Shown one piece after another: positions 8,673 to 17,391 of a DNA stretch of 64,000 nt. The notes under the pieces were generated by a model. It made no database searches. It had not been told where the DNA came from and worked only from the letters and a program-made list of their open reading frames with translations. The position numbers and the translations under genes are program-made. Each line of letters opens with the position of its first letter. Position 1 is the stretch's first letter. Source of the stretch: Paenibacillus durus ATCC 35681 (GTDB taxonomy: Bacteria > Bacillota > Bacilli > Paenibacillales > Paenibacillaceae); assembly GCF_000993825.1 (NCBI RefSeq), contig NZ_CP011114.1, forward strand, positions 62,001 through 126,000, read 5' to 3'.

Positions 8673-8702
8673 AGCCAGACCATATGCGGTCTGGGCTTTT
8701 CT
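8673..8702 (+). terminator. Rho-independent terminator after rlmD
   Basis: AGCCAGACC pairs with GGTCTGGGCT (8688-8697) around a six-base loop and is followed by TTTTCTT. It starts three bases after the stop codon. Confidence 0.85.
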
Positions 8703-8731
8703 TATGTTCGATTTGGTTGACTAACAGATGC

Positions 8732-10039
8732 TCAATACGTCGCTTTTGGAGCAAACTGACCTTGATTCTTTAGAGTATAGTCAAAAAAACGAAGGATAAG
8801 TTCATTTTGAGTTTCAATCGCATAATATTTATCGATATCTGCTTTTCTGCCTTGTTGCAACAGGTTTGCCAATATAGGTGAGAATAGAGGTAGATCGGTC
8901 AAACTTAAATGTTTTGCACCTTTAAAATGAACAGTGTATGCATCTTTAAAATTTTTATTCGAAATTCTATTCGCGATATACGGAGAACTGCTGTCGAGCT
9001 GTATCCACACATCATCCGAATAAACGTTAAGAAGCGGGATGGTGAAAGCTTCGGATTTTGCAGTTAATTCGTTCGTAACTTTATCATACACAAGCTCGCT
9101 ATAGAAAGGAGCATCTATATTTACTACGGCGTCAATGTCATCGCGTTCTCTGCTCAGTGCTACGCTTGCCGAACCCCCCATAGAATGGCCGAACACGCCT
9201 ATTTTCTGTGTATCGATGCGTTCATATACAGAATCTTTTTTTTGCTCGGCTTGTTCCAAAATCGTATCCATGACAAAATCCATATCATCCGTTCGCAATT
9301 TCATCCATTTTTGATTAAGCTCGAAAAACTTACCAAGCGAATAAACCCCTTCTATATTTGCATTGCTGAATTCTTGCATGTACTCGGGATTAATCGTCAC
9401 GACCTTTCCATCCTCGGAAACGGTATAAAAAGAATGATAGGGATGGTCAATCGAAACGACGACATAACCGTGGCTCGCAAGTTCTGTAAAGGTAGAAGTG
9501 TTGCTGGTTTTAATTCCGAATGCTCCATGGGAGAACACAAGCAAAGGATAGGTTCCGTCTGCCTGTTCAGGATACCAAAATTCCACGTTAACAAACCGGT
9601 TGTCTTCCTGATCCGTAAATTCTTCGATACGATTCTTATCCATATAGGTGTAAGTAGCGGTCGCCACTGCGTACGGACCTGTCACTTGCGGCAGCCTATA
9701 CTGTGGAAAAAGTAAAACAGGAACAAGGGTAACGACTACGGTCAGTGCTAACAAAAGGAATTTCCATACCGTAGAAAAAGCTTTGTAACGCAGAGTGTGT
9801 GTTTGTTTGCGCAGGAGCGCAACCATTTCCTTGAACGCTAATATAAAGAGCAAGCCTGCAAACAGCCCCCAAGTGTACTCCCATACGACAACTTTCCCAA
9901 AGCTCAACATCATGAATCCTATAAACATTGCGATCCTCGTCCAACTCTTTATCTTGCTGCGGCTTTGCTTGGTTACAATGGAATAAACGGCAATTACCAG
10001 CTTGAAGACTAACGTAACAACAAGGATTAAAATCTCCAT
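8732..10039 (-). CDS. Membrane-anchored alpha/beta hydrolase (PAF-acetylhydrolase-like)
   Basis: About 435 residues. The first 120 residues form three or four hydrophobic helices (LILVVTLVFKLVIAVYSIV; MFIGFMMLSFGKVVVWEY; LFAGLLFILAF; FLLLALTVVVTLVPVLLF). The rest is an alpha/beta-hydrolase: FWYPEQADGTYPLLVFSHG is the oxyanion strand, VVVSIDHPYHS follows, GVFGHSMGGSAS is the nucleophile elbow (Ser), NIDAPF may give the acid, and AKHLSLTDL the His. The arrangement resembles platelet-activating-factor acetylhydrolase and chlorophyllase-like esterases. The substrate is unknown. The start at ATG 10039 follows GGAGGAGGAG at 12 bases; the upstream ATGs (10081, 10078) have no such site. It stands alone, ending close to the rlmD terminator on the opposite strand. 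Confidence 0.85.
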   Translation of the reverse strand: MEILILVVTLVFKLVIAVYSIVTKQSRSKIKSWTRIAMFIGFMMLSFGKVVVWEYTWGLFAGLLFILAFKEMVALLRKQTHTLRYKAFSTVWKFLLLALTVVVTLVPVLLFPQYRLPQVTGPYAVATATYTYMDKNRIEEFTDQEDNRFVNVEFWYPEQADGTYPLLVFSHGAFGIKTSNTSTFTELASHGYVVVSIDHPYHSFYTVSEDGKVVTINPEYMQEFSNANIEGVYSLGKFFELNQKWMKLRTDDMDFVMDTILEQAEQKKDSVYERIDTQKIGVFGHSMGGSASVALSRERDDIDAVVNIDAPFYSELVYDKVTNELTAKSEAFTIPLLNVYSDDVWIQLDSSSPYIANRISNKNFKDAYTVHFKGAKHLSLTDLPLFSPILANLLQQGRKADIDKYYAIETQNELILRFFDYTLKNQGQFAPKATY

Positions 10040-10133
10040 AAGACTTCTCTGCTCCTCCTCCAACTTTTTATGGTTCATCATAATAAATGGAAGAGCAGGT
10101 GTATACGCATAAACGATAAGCTGTAGCTGAGAG

Positions 10134-10196
10134 CCAATAAGTTGTAAAAAAACAACGCAAAGATGTGTACTTACGCTGCGAATACAACTTTATTGG
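10134..10196. repeat. Imperfect long inverted repeat
   Basis: CCAATAAGTTGTA (10134-10146) and TACAACTTTATTGG (10183-10196) pair along 13 bases with a one-base bulge around a 36-base loop. It lies between the hydrolase 5' end and the DUF3021 stop. It could be a weak terminator for the DUF3021 gene or a relic of a small mobile element; no target duplication is visible. Confidence 0.35.
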
Positions 10197-10217
10197 GGAG
10201 CGGTTTGTGTATATCTT

Positions 10218-10646
10218 CTAAACCTCGTTTTTAAATGTTTTTAGTCTTTCATTGATCTTTTGAGCTTCCTTTTTGTCATTCTTATATGTCAGCAGGCGAA
10301 CGATAGCGTATACTGCGGCAATTTGCAAAGCCAATAATAGTATGCCGAAAGTGCCGTATACGAGATTCAATAGGACGGCCAGAGAAATTAATAGGGCTTC
10401 CAGAAAAAAGAAATGTAAAATCACTCGGAGGCGCATTTTATTCTCGCTAACCGCATGCGGCGTATATAAAATGATTCCGGTCAAAGCACCCAGAAAAGAG
10501 AAAGCCATAATTATAAAAATCGTCTTTAATTCGAAATTTGCATCAGGAGCATAGATTTGCCGCAAAATAGCGATGATTATAATGATGGAGGCAAATATAA
10601 TTAAGAAATCTCTAATCATTTCTTTTATGAGCTCGGAATACTTCAT
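10218..10646 (-). CDS. DUF3021 family membrane protein
   Basis: 142 residues with four hydrophobic helices (FLIIFASIIIIIAILRQIY; TIFIIMAFSFLGALTGIILY; VILHFFFLEALLISLAVLL; FGILLLALQIAAVYAIVRLL) and a charged C-terminal tail KNDKKEAQKINERLKTF. Length and helix layout are those of DUF3021, a membrane partner encoded next to LytTR regulators throughout Firmicutes. Such pairs act as membrane inhibitor plus DNA-binding regulator, as known for LytTR regulatory systems. It lies 14 bases downstream of the LytTR gene, in the same direction, with a G-less but AAGGGGGGGCC-rich leader directly before the ATG. Confidence 0.88.
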   Translation of the reverse strand: MKYSELIKEMIRDFLIIFASIIIIIAILRQIYAPDANFELKTIFIIMAFSFLGALTGIILYTPHAVSENKMRLRVILHFFFLEALLISLAVLLNLVYGTFGILLLALQIAAVYAIVRLLTYKNDKKEAQKINERLKTFKNEV

Positions 10647-10660
10647 ATAGGCCCCCCCTT

Positions 10661-11098
10661 TTATAATCCAAGCATATGTTTAAGTATTGGTACATACTGC
10701 CGTGATATGAATACCTTTTCCCCGTTATCCAATAATGCTTGAAAACGGCCGCTGATCGACGGATGAACACTGGCAATCTTAGCTATATTTAGAATGGTCG
10801 ATTTGGAGGCGCGAAAACAATGTTTCTCTTTGCATAGTTCCTCCAGTTCATAAAGCTTTTGTTTGACTTCATGAACGTTGTTCTTACCATACGCAAACAC
10901 TTTTCCGTCAACAGCTTCAAAATAATAAATATCACTAAGTTTGATGCGGCTGATCTTATCCTCATGATAACCAAGTATAATGAGCGTTTCGGTTTTTATT
11001 TTATTAACGAGCTCATGTATTTCTTCGTCTACTTGGTGACACCTGATGCGGATCTCCTCTTCTTCTGTATGGTCTATTACTTCGATGGAAATTTTGAT
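10661..11098 (-). CDS. LytTR family DNA-binding regulator with an apparent ATC start
   Basis: The uninterrupted frame encodes about 145 residues: KISIEVIDHTEEEEIRIRC, then HELVNKIKTETLIILGYHED, and the LytTR core RIKLSDIYYFEAVDGKVFAY through KEKHCFRASKSTILNIAKI and ENGRFQ-like GRFQALLDNGEKVFISRQY. This is the full usual length of stand-alone LytTR regulators that pair with DUF3021. There is no ATG, GTG or TTG in frame before residue 66, in mid-domain. GAGGGTGA lies 4 bases before an ATC codon (11098-11096) where homologues have ATG, so the gene is either started at AUC, silenced by a start mutation, or misread by one base. Confidence 0.75.
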   Translation of the reverse strand: MKISIEVIDHTEEEEIRIRCHQVDEEIHELVNKIKTETLIILGYHEDKISRIKLSDIYYFEAVDGKVFAYGKNNVHEVKQKLYELEELCKEKHCFRASKSTILNIAKIASVHPSISGRFQALLDNGEKVFISRQYVPILKHMLGL

Positions 11099-11246
11099 AG
11101 AATCACCCTCGGAAATTCGAATTAAAACTTGTTAACTTTTATAATACGAGAATCATAACGTGATTTACCATGATATTTTATAAAGATACGATATGAGTTC
11201 ACATTCACCGTCATCTATATTACTATAAATTCAGATTATATTAGCA

Positions 11247-11585
11247 ATGAATCCTTGTGGATATATAGCAGGGATATTCGTCTCCAATGAAGCGCAATCG
11301 AAAGGGATTGGGACAAAACTTCTTGAAACAATAAAGGAGCGTTATTCCGAGCTTAGTTTAACTGTATATAAAAAGAACATGAAAGCCGTCAATTTTTATC
11401 AACGAGAATTATTTGTAATTAAGCAAGAACAGATTGATAAAAATACGGAAGAAGCAGAGTACCTCATGGTATTTATAAATACAGGAAGACTGATTTTCGT
11501 TCAGAACCTGATCAAACGATTGGTTGTATTATTCTTACTATATTATGCGTATCATAGCAAAAAAGTGAATGGTATAATGAACTAA
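11247..11585 (+). pseudogene. GNAT acetyltransferase, 5'-truncated fragment
   Basis: The frame carries the C-terminal half of a GNAT N-acetyltransferase: GYIAGIFVSNEAQSKGIGTKLLETIKE, with the acetyl-CoA loop Q-S-K-G-I-G-T, then LTVYKKNMKAVNFYQREL and the usual EEAEYLMVF end. The N-terminal strands before the acetyl-CoA site are missing and no start with a ribosome site is seen. About 30 residues after the normal end are unrelated and hydrophobic (LVVLFLLYYAYHS), implying a lost stop or a frameshift. I take it as a remnant. Confidence 0.6.
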
Positions 11586-11622
11586 AGTTCTTACAGATTA
11601 CACGGATAGGACGGTGAGGATG

Positions 11623-11868
11623 ATGGGGATAAATCGGGAAGAATTAAAAAGGTTAATTGATCAGATACCGGAGCAAGATGCACTCCAGGTGTACGATTTT
11701 ATTGGGTATTTTAATATGAAACGGGAAAAAGACAATACGCCGTCGTTGGATATTTCATCGTTGTCGAAGGACCCAGATCTGATCCGGCAGGTGCTGCACA
11801 GCCGAGAGGATTGTGAACAAGGGCGTGTCTATGGAAGGGAAGCCGGACTCGAATATTTGCAGGCATAG
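11623..11868 (+). CDS. Antitoxin-like small protein (DUF2281-type)
   Basis: About 81 residues: INREELKRLIDQIPEQDALQVYDFIGYF is a helical pair seen in antitoxins of the type II group annotated as DUF2281, and the C-terminus is charged and unstructured (KDPDLIRQVLHSREDCEQG). GGTGAGG precedes several closely spaced ATGs; the best spaced is that at 11623. It is followed 16 bases later by a broken RelE/ParE-type toxin reading frame in the same direction, the usual order of antitoxin then toxin. Since the toxin is interrupted, it is probably an orphan antitoxin. Confidence 0.6.
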   Translation: MGINREELKRLIDQIPEQDALQVYDFIGYFNMKREKDNTPSLDISSLSKDPDLIRQVLHSREDCEQGRVYGREAGLEYLQA

Positions 11869-11884
11869 GTAAAGTAATTCGAGC

Positions 11885-12184
11885 ATGGACAGAGTATATA
11901 ATGTATATTGGACGCAATCTGCTTTGGATGAAATGAGCGCCATACTTGCATATCCTCCGGAAGTGAAGGAGTGTATTTACCTGGATTCGTTTGAACGGTT
12001 GCAGTATACACCTACGCTTACCGCTAAGTAAATCAATAGGGGCACACTTCGGGGACTCTGAGCAAGGCTTGGACTTTAACAGGTCATTCTGGTATTTGAG
12101 GTTGATGAAGAAACGGCGAAGGTATGGATATATGGCATTAAGCATAAGCGAGAAAATGTTTATTGGAAACGCAGCGGAAGATAA
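11885..12184 (+). pseudogene. RelE/ParE-type toxin, interrupted
   Basis: The frame starts MDRVYNVYWTQSALDEMSAI and continues YPPEVKECIYLDSFERLQYTP, the N-terminal two thirds of a RelE/ParE-superfamily toxin. Stops follow in the same frame at about 12029, 12056 and 12077. From 12080, again in the same frame, it reads QVILVFEVDEETAKVWIYGI and then KHKRENVYW, the classical C-terminal strand and H-K-R-x-x-V-Y end. Compensating frameshifts in the roughly 50-base middle part explain this. The product would be a 47-residue fragment without the catalytic C-terminus. Confidence 0.7.
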
Positions 12185-12209
12185 AGTGAAATGGATAGAT
12201 ACAGACTCC

Positions 12210-12230
12210 ACTCCGCGGCGGAGTTTTTTT
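12210..12230 (+). terminator. Rho-independent terminator after the toxin remnant
   Basis: ACTCCGC-G-GCGGAGT is a perfect 7-base stem followed by seven T residues. Confidence 0.8.
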
Positions 12231-12461
12231 GACTCAAGCTGCAGTACGCAGCAACCTAATAGATTCATAACTTCATCCGTGATAGCCGCTCAGGGCATGT
12301 GGAGAGTGTGGCTTTGTTGGCGAGAGGTGGTATAGATCGCTGAGATTACAGTGGTGGAAAGGGTTTGGGGAGTAGTACAGATGGGATGATAATTATTAAA
12401 CAGAAGATGAATTTAGCAGAGTTGACTAATTGTTGAGGAATCAACAGATTAATTTGAGATG

Positions 12462-12488
12462 CGCCTGATTCTTGAATCAGGCGTTTTC
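12462..12488 (+). terminator. Hairpin terminator in a gene-free stretch
   Basis: CGCCTGATTC and GAATCAGGCG pair perfectly over 10 bases around TT, followed by TTTTC. It sits in the 668-base gap 12231-12898, in which I see no ORF with a ribosome site. Whatever transcript it ended is gone, which fits the decayed genes on both sides. Confidence 0.7.
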
Positions 12489-12816
12489 AATTTTGGTATA
12501 GAGGTTTTACTTCTCGTGTTCAAACGGTAAAATCAAAATCAATTAAAAAGGGGGCATGGCTAAAGTATTTTATTCTATAAGGCATAGTTGAAAATTGATT
12601 TAGTGTTGAGAGGTGGAGAATTTAAGCAATCCAAGTCAGTGCAATTATCAGCTTTGCAAATGTGGGGCTTTAGCCTATATGGAAAGCAGGTGTTTTGAAG
12701 AGTCTAGTCGAATATTTTCAGTTATTTTGACGATTCCTCAACCATATTCTTGACATATTGGGTAGTATGGTATACAGATTTATGCTTCCCGATAATTAGT
12801 GGCGTTTTATATCGTG

Positions 12817-12822
12817 TATAAT
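12817..12822 (+). promoter_or_regulatory. Probable -10 box upstream of the hsdM fragment
   Basis: TATAAT preceded by TG, in an AT-rich stretch about 77 bases before the hsdM start. The -35 region is not convincing. Confidence 0.35.
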
Positions 12823-12898
12823 TTAATATGGTAAAGTTGGTTTGTGGATTAGACTGGATAGAGTTCATAAACACTGAGTTTCAATTGGAGGACTATTA

Positions 12899-13819
12899 AT
12901 GGATCAAAGATTGCATAATCAAATCGTTAATTTTATATGGAGTATTGCAGATGACTGTCTTCGTGATGTTTATGTCCGGGGCAAATACAGAGACGTGATC
13001 TTGCCGATGACGGTCATTCGTCGTCTTGATGCAGTGCTAGAGCCAACAAAAGATGCTGTGCTTCAAATGAAAGCTAGCTTAGATAATGCTGGTGTAATAA
13101 ACCAAACAGCTGCACTTTGTAATGTGGCGGGTCAAGCTTTTTGCAATTCGTCCCCTTTTAAGCTTAAAGATCTCAAATCTAGGGCGAAGCAACAGCAACT
13201 TAAGGCAGACTTTATTGCATACTTAGATGGATTCTCTCCTAATGTACAGGAAATACTTGAAAAATTTAAGTTTAGAAACCAAATTGACACAATGATCGAA
13301 GCAGATATTTTGGGCGCGGTTATTGAAAAATATGTAAGTCCAACCATTAATCTTAGCACTGAGCCGGTCCTCGACGACAATGGCGAAGTTAAACTCCCTG
13401 CACTTGATAATCATTCGATGGGGGTAATTTTCGAGGAGCTTATACGCAAATTCAGCGAAGAAAACAATGAAGAAGCAGGAGAACATTTTACTCCTCGTGA
13501 TGTTGTTGAGCTTATGGCAGATATCGCTTTTTTACCAGTAGCCGACAAGATAACGGATGGTTCATATCTTGTTTACGACGGTGCTTGTGGTACCGGCGGA
13601 ATGCTTACTATTGCAGAAGAAAGATTGCAACAACTGGCTGCAGAACATAACAAAGAGATCTCCATAAATTTATTCGGGCAGGAAATTAACCCTGAAACGT
13701 ATGCCATAACAAAAGCGGATATGCTGCTTAAAGGCGAAGGCTTGCAAAATCGTAAAGGTTGTTTCTGGAAGTGCCCAGAATGTGGGGAAGCTGATCACGG
13801 AAATTGTGGCCATTCGTGA
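12899..13819 (+). pseudogene. hsdM: Type I restriction-modification methyltransferase (HsdM), 3'-truncated
   Basis: The N-terminal 283 residues are a good HsdM: helical domain LHNQIVNFIWSIADDCLRD, LPMTVIRRLD, then HFTPRDVVELMADI and the SAM-binding motif VYDGACGTGGML, followed by FGQEINPETYAITKADMLLKGEG. At that point the family continues to the catalytic NPPF loop and a C-terminal half of about 200 residues. Here about 23 unrelated residues follow, including a cysteine-rich CFWKCPECGEADHGNC ending, and then a stop. The catalytic NPPF motif, HsdS and HsdR are absent. It starts well (GGAG eight bases before ATG), so a stable but inactive protein may be made. A deletion or insertion joined it to foreign sequence at about 13745. 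Confidence 0.8.
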
Positions 13820-13832
13820 TATCGTCATTTAA

Positions 13833-13876
13833 AAGCACAAGCACCGGGCTTCCCTGACCGGCGCTTGTGCTTATTT
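13833..13876. terminator. Bidirectional terminator between convergent genes
   Basis: AAGCACAAGC (13833-13842) pairs with GCTTGTGCTT (13863-13872), enclosing a small CCGG/CCGG inner stem, with TATTTTC to the right and A residues to the left. Its right arm overlaps the stop of the minus-strand gene. Confidence 0.75.
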
Positions 13877-14158
13877 TCTTCTAAAGATCTTTTCCCAATC
13901 GTTAATTACTTCTGCCTGAGTCAATAATCGACTCCTTAACCATTGTGATGTTTCCCATTCACTTATAGCTTGCTGTCTGGTTTTAAAGAAACGGTAATCA
14001 CAAATATTCCAGGAACAGAATAACTTCCGGTACCATTTACCATTTTTAACGTCCCCTGTGTAGCGGCGTACGGCTTTGCTAACCTGTCGTTTACACCAGC
14101 GGGTACCTGGGGTGTCGTGGTCTGTCCATACCGGTAATTTTTTTACACTTCTGCTCAT
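13871..14158 (-). CDS. Small conserved hypothetical protein
   Basis: 95 residues, basic and rich in Trp, Tyr and Arg: RSVKKLPVWTDHDTPGTRW, then KRQVSKAVRRY, KWYRKLFCSWNICDYRFFKT and a C-terminal helix. I recognise the layout SVKK-x-P-V-x-T-D-H-x-T-P-G-T plus S-W-(N/D)-I-C-D-Y-R-F from short Firmicute proteins of unknown function that are often found near mobile or phage genes; I know of no function. AAGGAGG stands 9 bases before the ATG. It is convergent with the truncated hsdM and shares its terminator. Confidence 0.65.
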   Translation of the reverse strand: MSRSVKKLPVWTDHDTPGTRWCKRQVSKAVRRYTGDVKNGKWYRKLFCSWNICDYRFFKTRQQAISEWETSQWLRSRLLTQAEVINDWEKIFRRK

Positions 14159-14273
14159 TTGGCTTTCTAACCTCCTTGGGGGAAGCTAGAGGCCGTCTAA
14201 TATTTTCATATTTCACCTCATCAAAAGTTTGTTGTTATCTGTATATAGACGCTGTAGATATAAATTGATTCCT

Positions 14274-15245
14274 TTAATTAGGGGGATTTTCTCCTACAAG
14301 CACAGGTGCAATCCTCTCGCGGAACACGTCAATGGAATTCCGCTTGTGACGCTGCTGGTCCTGAGTGAGGACGACCACAACGTCCAGCTCAGGGAGACAA
14401 TAGACGAATTGTCCGCCGTAGCCGCGGGCATAGAAATACTCCACGGCGTTCGAAGCTGCATCCGGCACTGCGACGCCCGAAACGGCGCCCGCGAAGCGGT
14501 CGGTCCACCAATGCCAGCCGTAGCTGCCGTGGCGGGGCGGCTCGGTGCCGACAGCAGGGCTGACAGCCCGCCGCACCAGGGTGCGTGAGATCAGCTGCCT
14601 TCCCTCCCACATGCCCTGCTGCAGGTACAGCTGGCCGAATCTCCACAGATCTATGGGCCGCAGCTTCATGCCGAAGCCTCCGGTATGAACGCCCTGTGGG
14701 TCTTCCTCCCATTCATATGCCTCGATGCCAAGCGGGCGCAGCAGATGCTGTTCCGTGAACTGTGCGGTGCTCATGCCGGAGCACATGGCGAGAATCGCCG
14801 ACAGCAGCTGGGAATTGCCGGAGTTATACACCATGCGCGTTCCGGGAGTGTTCTCCAGCGGCTGTTCTAGCACATAATGGACCCAATGGGCGGAGCGGGT
14901 CATCTTGGGAAAAGAGTTGCGCCCGCCGAACTCGTCCCAGCTCCAGCCTGCGGTCATCGTCAGCAGGTGCTCTAGCGTAATCTCCGCTTTGCGGGGATCA
15001 TGGTCGCGTGTGAGCTGAGGGAAGAAGTCGCTCAACCTGGTATTTGCAGACGGGACGATTCCCTGATCCATTGCAATGCAGATGGAAGCGGATAGGATGC
15101 TCTTGGTGCAGGAATTGATGCGGGCAAGCTCCTTACGGGTAAGGTCATCCCTGTAATGCTCCAGCAGCAACCGGCCGTTCCGGCTGATCAGGCAGCTGCG
15201 CAGATCAAGCGGAGCGATAGCGGCAGTCAGCTCGGATAGATTCAT
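14274..15245 (-). CDS. Serine hydrolase of the beta-lactamase/penicillin-binding superfamily
   Basis: 323 residues. The S-x-x-K nucleophile motif is S-C-T-K in INSCTKSILSASICIA (about residue 45), the Y-x-N-like second motif is YNSGNSQLL, and HGSYGWHWW corresponds to the third (K/H-T/S-G-like) region. LEHLLTMTAGW is the usual class C/esterase signature. There is no signal peptide, so it acts in the cytoplasm. Family members include esterases, D-aminopeptidases and transpeptidase relatives; a role in beta-lactam resistance is not implied. AAGGAGG lies 9 bases before the ATG. It lies directly downstream of two WYL regulators in the same direction, with a 24-base gap, and may be part of their transcript. 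Confidence 0.88.
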   Translation of the reverse strand: MNLSELTAAIAPLDLRSCLISRNGRLLLEHYRDDLTRKELARINSCTKSILSASICIAMDQGIVPSANTRLSDFFPQLTRDHDPRKAEITLEHLLTMTAGWSWDEFGGRNSFPKMTRSAHWVHYVLEQPLENTPGTRMVYNSGNSQLLSAILAMCSGMSTAQFTEQHLLRPLGIEAYEWEEDPQGVHTGGFGMKLRPIDLWRFGQLYLQQGMWEGRQLISRTLVRRAVSPAVGTEPPRHGSYGWHWWTDRFAGAVSGVAVPDAASNAVEYFYARGYGGQFVYCLPELDVVVVLTQDQQRHKRNSIDVFRERIAPVLVGENPPN

Positions 15246-15269
15246 CGTAGGCGGCCTCCTTGTACATGT

Positions 15270-16094
15270 TCATGAGGATAACTCCTCACCCTCCGAAATT
15301 ACCCCGTATCGCTCCAAAGCCTTCGTCGAGGCTTCCAGCATCCGCTTTTTTAAATAATCGCCTTCGACTACCCGTACCCGTTTGCCCAGGAAACGGATTT
15401 TGGAGAGCAGATACTCGAAATCATCCCCCAGCAAGCAGACTCTAACTCGGTATGTATCATTGTCCGAATCATACTCCACATCTTTTTCGAAGCTGGAGAA
15501 GGCGTACAGGATGCGAGACAGCTCTTCGTTATAATCGCGGACGATTTCGATTACCGCTTCAGATTTGCGCGAATCCAGCATCCTTCCGATCTTCCGGAAA
15601 ATGCCGTCGGCCATCGAAGGTTCGATGGGTTCCGCTGCGACAGAGTGAATTTTTTTCAGTCTAGTGGTCATGAGGGTGCGATGCCGAAGGTGATACCAGA
15701 GCAGGTACCATTCTCTTTTGACCATGGAATATTCCAGTTTGTAAGGAACGCCCGGTTGATCGCTGTTCACGCGCCCGCTCTTGATGGCATAGGTTAAACG
15801 AACTCCGGTCTTATTTAAAATGTGCCGGCGCAGCGTACGCATGAGCGGGTGATAAACCTGCTTCTCCATGCTGCGGGCTTTTTCAATCAAATGGCTGGAG
15901 ATGTCCATTAGCGGGTCGGGCTCGAGAATCGTACGCAGCTTGTTCAAGGTGTCCGGGGTGAAAGCCTCGGCTGCGGCCGGGTGCTCCAGCATGGTCTTCA
16001 GCCAGGCCCGCTCATGTGAGGTGACCATAAAGGTACCGGAATCCTCCAGACGGGAGATGATCTGGTGATTAAAGATTTTCTCAAACAGATTCAT
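15270..16094 (-). CDS. WYL domain-containing transcriptional regulator (downstream partner)
   Basis: 274 residues. The first 110 residues are helical (FEKIFNHQIISRLEDSGTFMV; ERAWLKTMLEHPAA) and lack an obvious helix-turn-helix. The WYL domain spans about residues 115-190, with YSMVKREWYLLWYHLRHRTL and RLKKI giving the W-Y-L and the ligand-binding Arg residues, followed by a WCX-like C-terminal part (RVRVCLLGDDFEYLLSKIRFLG). WYL domains sense nucleic acids or nucleotides in phage-defence and DNA-damage regulators. Its ATG overlaps the end of the upstream WYL gene by 14 bases, so the two are translated together and probably form a heteromeric regulator. Confidence 0.88.
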   Translation of the reverse strand: MNLFEKIFNHQIISRLEDSGTFMVTSHERAWLKTMLEHPAAAEAFTPDTLNKLRTILEPDPLMDISSHLIEKARSMEKQVYHPLMRTLRRHILNKTGVRLTYAIKSGRVNSDQPGVPYKLEYSMVKREWYLLWYHLRHRTLMTTRLKKIHSVAAEPIEPSMADGIFRKIGRMLDSRKSEAVIEIVRDYNEELSRILYAFSSFEKDVEYDSDNDTYRVRVCLLGDDFEYLLSKIRFLGKRVRVVEGDYLKKRMLEASTKALERYGVISEGEELSS

Positions 16095-17391
16095 AGTAAG
16101 ACTGGATCTCCTTCCATTCGGCGATCATTTCCCGGCGGAAGCGAATGGGCTCAAGAGCCTCGCAGCTGGACCCGAAACTTCGCAGCCACGGTCTGATCTC
16201 GGTCGTCCCGTTTACCGTAATTTCATAAATAAAAGAATATTCGTCCTCAAACACAATCTGGCCCCACTGTCCCTGCAGCAGAACTCTTTCCTTTACAAAA
16301 TTGGGCTCGGAATCTCCGGGATTGTAAAATCTCACCCGCACCGTCACCGGCTTGCCTGTATCAATCAGCCAACTGTACCTCAGCTTTTCTTCCAGCTCAC
16401 TTTTCTTCTCCTCAAACCAGGCTTCGGGCACCGATTCATCTTCCTCGATTTGAGTGATGCCTTCCATCCGGTATTTCCGGATTCCCTCTCTTCCATGGGA
16501 AAGTAAATACCATCGTCCATACTGATGATCGTAGACGATTTTTAGCGGAAGCGTCTTTTCCGCTTTGGCCTTCGTTTCCCTTTCGAATAAGGGGTTGGTG
16601 TTTTTGGAGGCGTAGCTTTTTTCAGACTTAGGCGAGAAATAGAGGAACCGGACTCTGCGGCGGTGACGGATGGCATGAAGGAGTGTGAATAGATGCGCTT
16701 CATCCAAAATCCGAGAGTAATAGTGATACTTATATAAAAATGGCTCGATCGCGCGCTGCTCGAATTGACCCCGCAGAAGATGCTTCTTCAGTCCGTCCCG
16801 CAGCAGATAGCCTTGAACGGAAGGCACCTGTGTGTTCGCCATCACATCCACGAAATCATATAAATCGATAAGCTCCTCTTCCGACAAGCTCCGGATCAGG
16901 TCATCTTGAATGCGATACCGGTAGGGGCGGGGTCCCGGCTCTTTAAGGATGACGCCAACCTCTTCCAGGTATTTGAGGTCCGACCGAATCGTCTTCTCGT
17001 CAGGCAGCGGAATGCCTGGGGACAGACTGTCGCAGCATATATCCAAGAGTTCCATCGCAGTCAAAGCCTGTTCATTCATCGCGCCTAACAGCAGCGAAAT
17101 TCTCTGGCTTTCGGATTCTTTGACCGATTTGGCCCGAAACAGAAACAGCAGCAGAGGATCGGTAGAGTCATAATAGCTGAAGCGAATCGTCTCGGATAAT
17201 TCGGCGCTCTGTTCCTGCGGTAAATGCTGGTGCATGGAACTGATCACGTCCTTGAGCCGCCGGATCGTTTTGTCAAAGGTGTGGACGGAAATGCCCAGTC
17301 GTTCTGCGAATTGCTGTCTGCTAAATGCGCCGCTTGTCAGCACAAGCATACGCAGGAATTGGATCTCTTTATCAAAGCTCTCTTTAGCCAC
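16081..17391 (-). CDS. WYL domain-containing transcriptional regulator with N-terminal HTH
   Basis: About 436 residues. The N-terminus holds a helix-turn-helix (LVLTSGAFSRQQFAERLGIS, VHTFDKTIRRLKDVI), and the middle has a second winged-helix-like unit (LPDEKTIRSDLKYLEEVGVI). The WYL domain near residues 270-330 reads VYDHQYGRWYLLSHGREGIR with KYRMEGI, and a WCX-type extension ends in IRPWLRSFGSSCEALEP. I prefer GTG 17391, which has GGGGG six bases upstream, over ATG 17427, which has no site. It overlaps the next WYL gene. The two-gene WYL pair is common in Paenibacillus; targets are unknown. Confidence 0.85.
   Translation of the reverse strand: MAKESFDKEIQFLRMLVLTSGAFSRQQFAERLGISVHTFDKTIRRLKDVISSMHQHLPQEQSAELSETIRFSYYDSTDPLLLFLFRAKSVKESESQRISLLLGAMNEQALTAMELLDICCDSLSPGIPLPDEKTIRSDLKYLEEVGVILKEPGPRPYRYRIQDDLIRSLSEEELIDLYDFVDVMANTQVPSVQGYLLRDGLKKHLLRGQFEQRAIEPFLYKYHYYSRILDEAHLFTLLHAIRHRRRVRFLYFSPKSEKSYASKNTNPLFERETKAKAEKTLPLKIVYDHQYGRWYLLSHGREGIRKYRMEGITQIEEDESVPEAWFEEKKSELEEKLRYSWLIDTGKPVTVRVRFYNPGDSEPNFVKERVLLQGQWGQIVFEDEYSFIYEITVNGTTEIRPWLRSFGSSCEALEPIRFRREMIAEWKEIQSYYESV

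Noticed and set aside
12899..13819. Functional restriction-modification system
   Set aside because: The methyltransferase lacks the NPPF catalytic motif and C-terminal half, and no specificity or restriction subunit is nearby.
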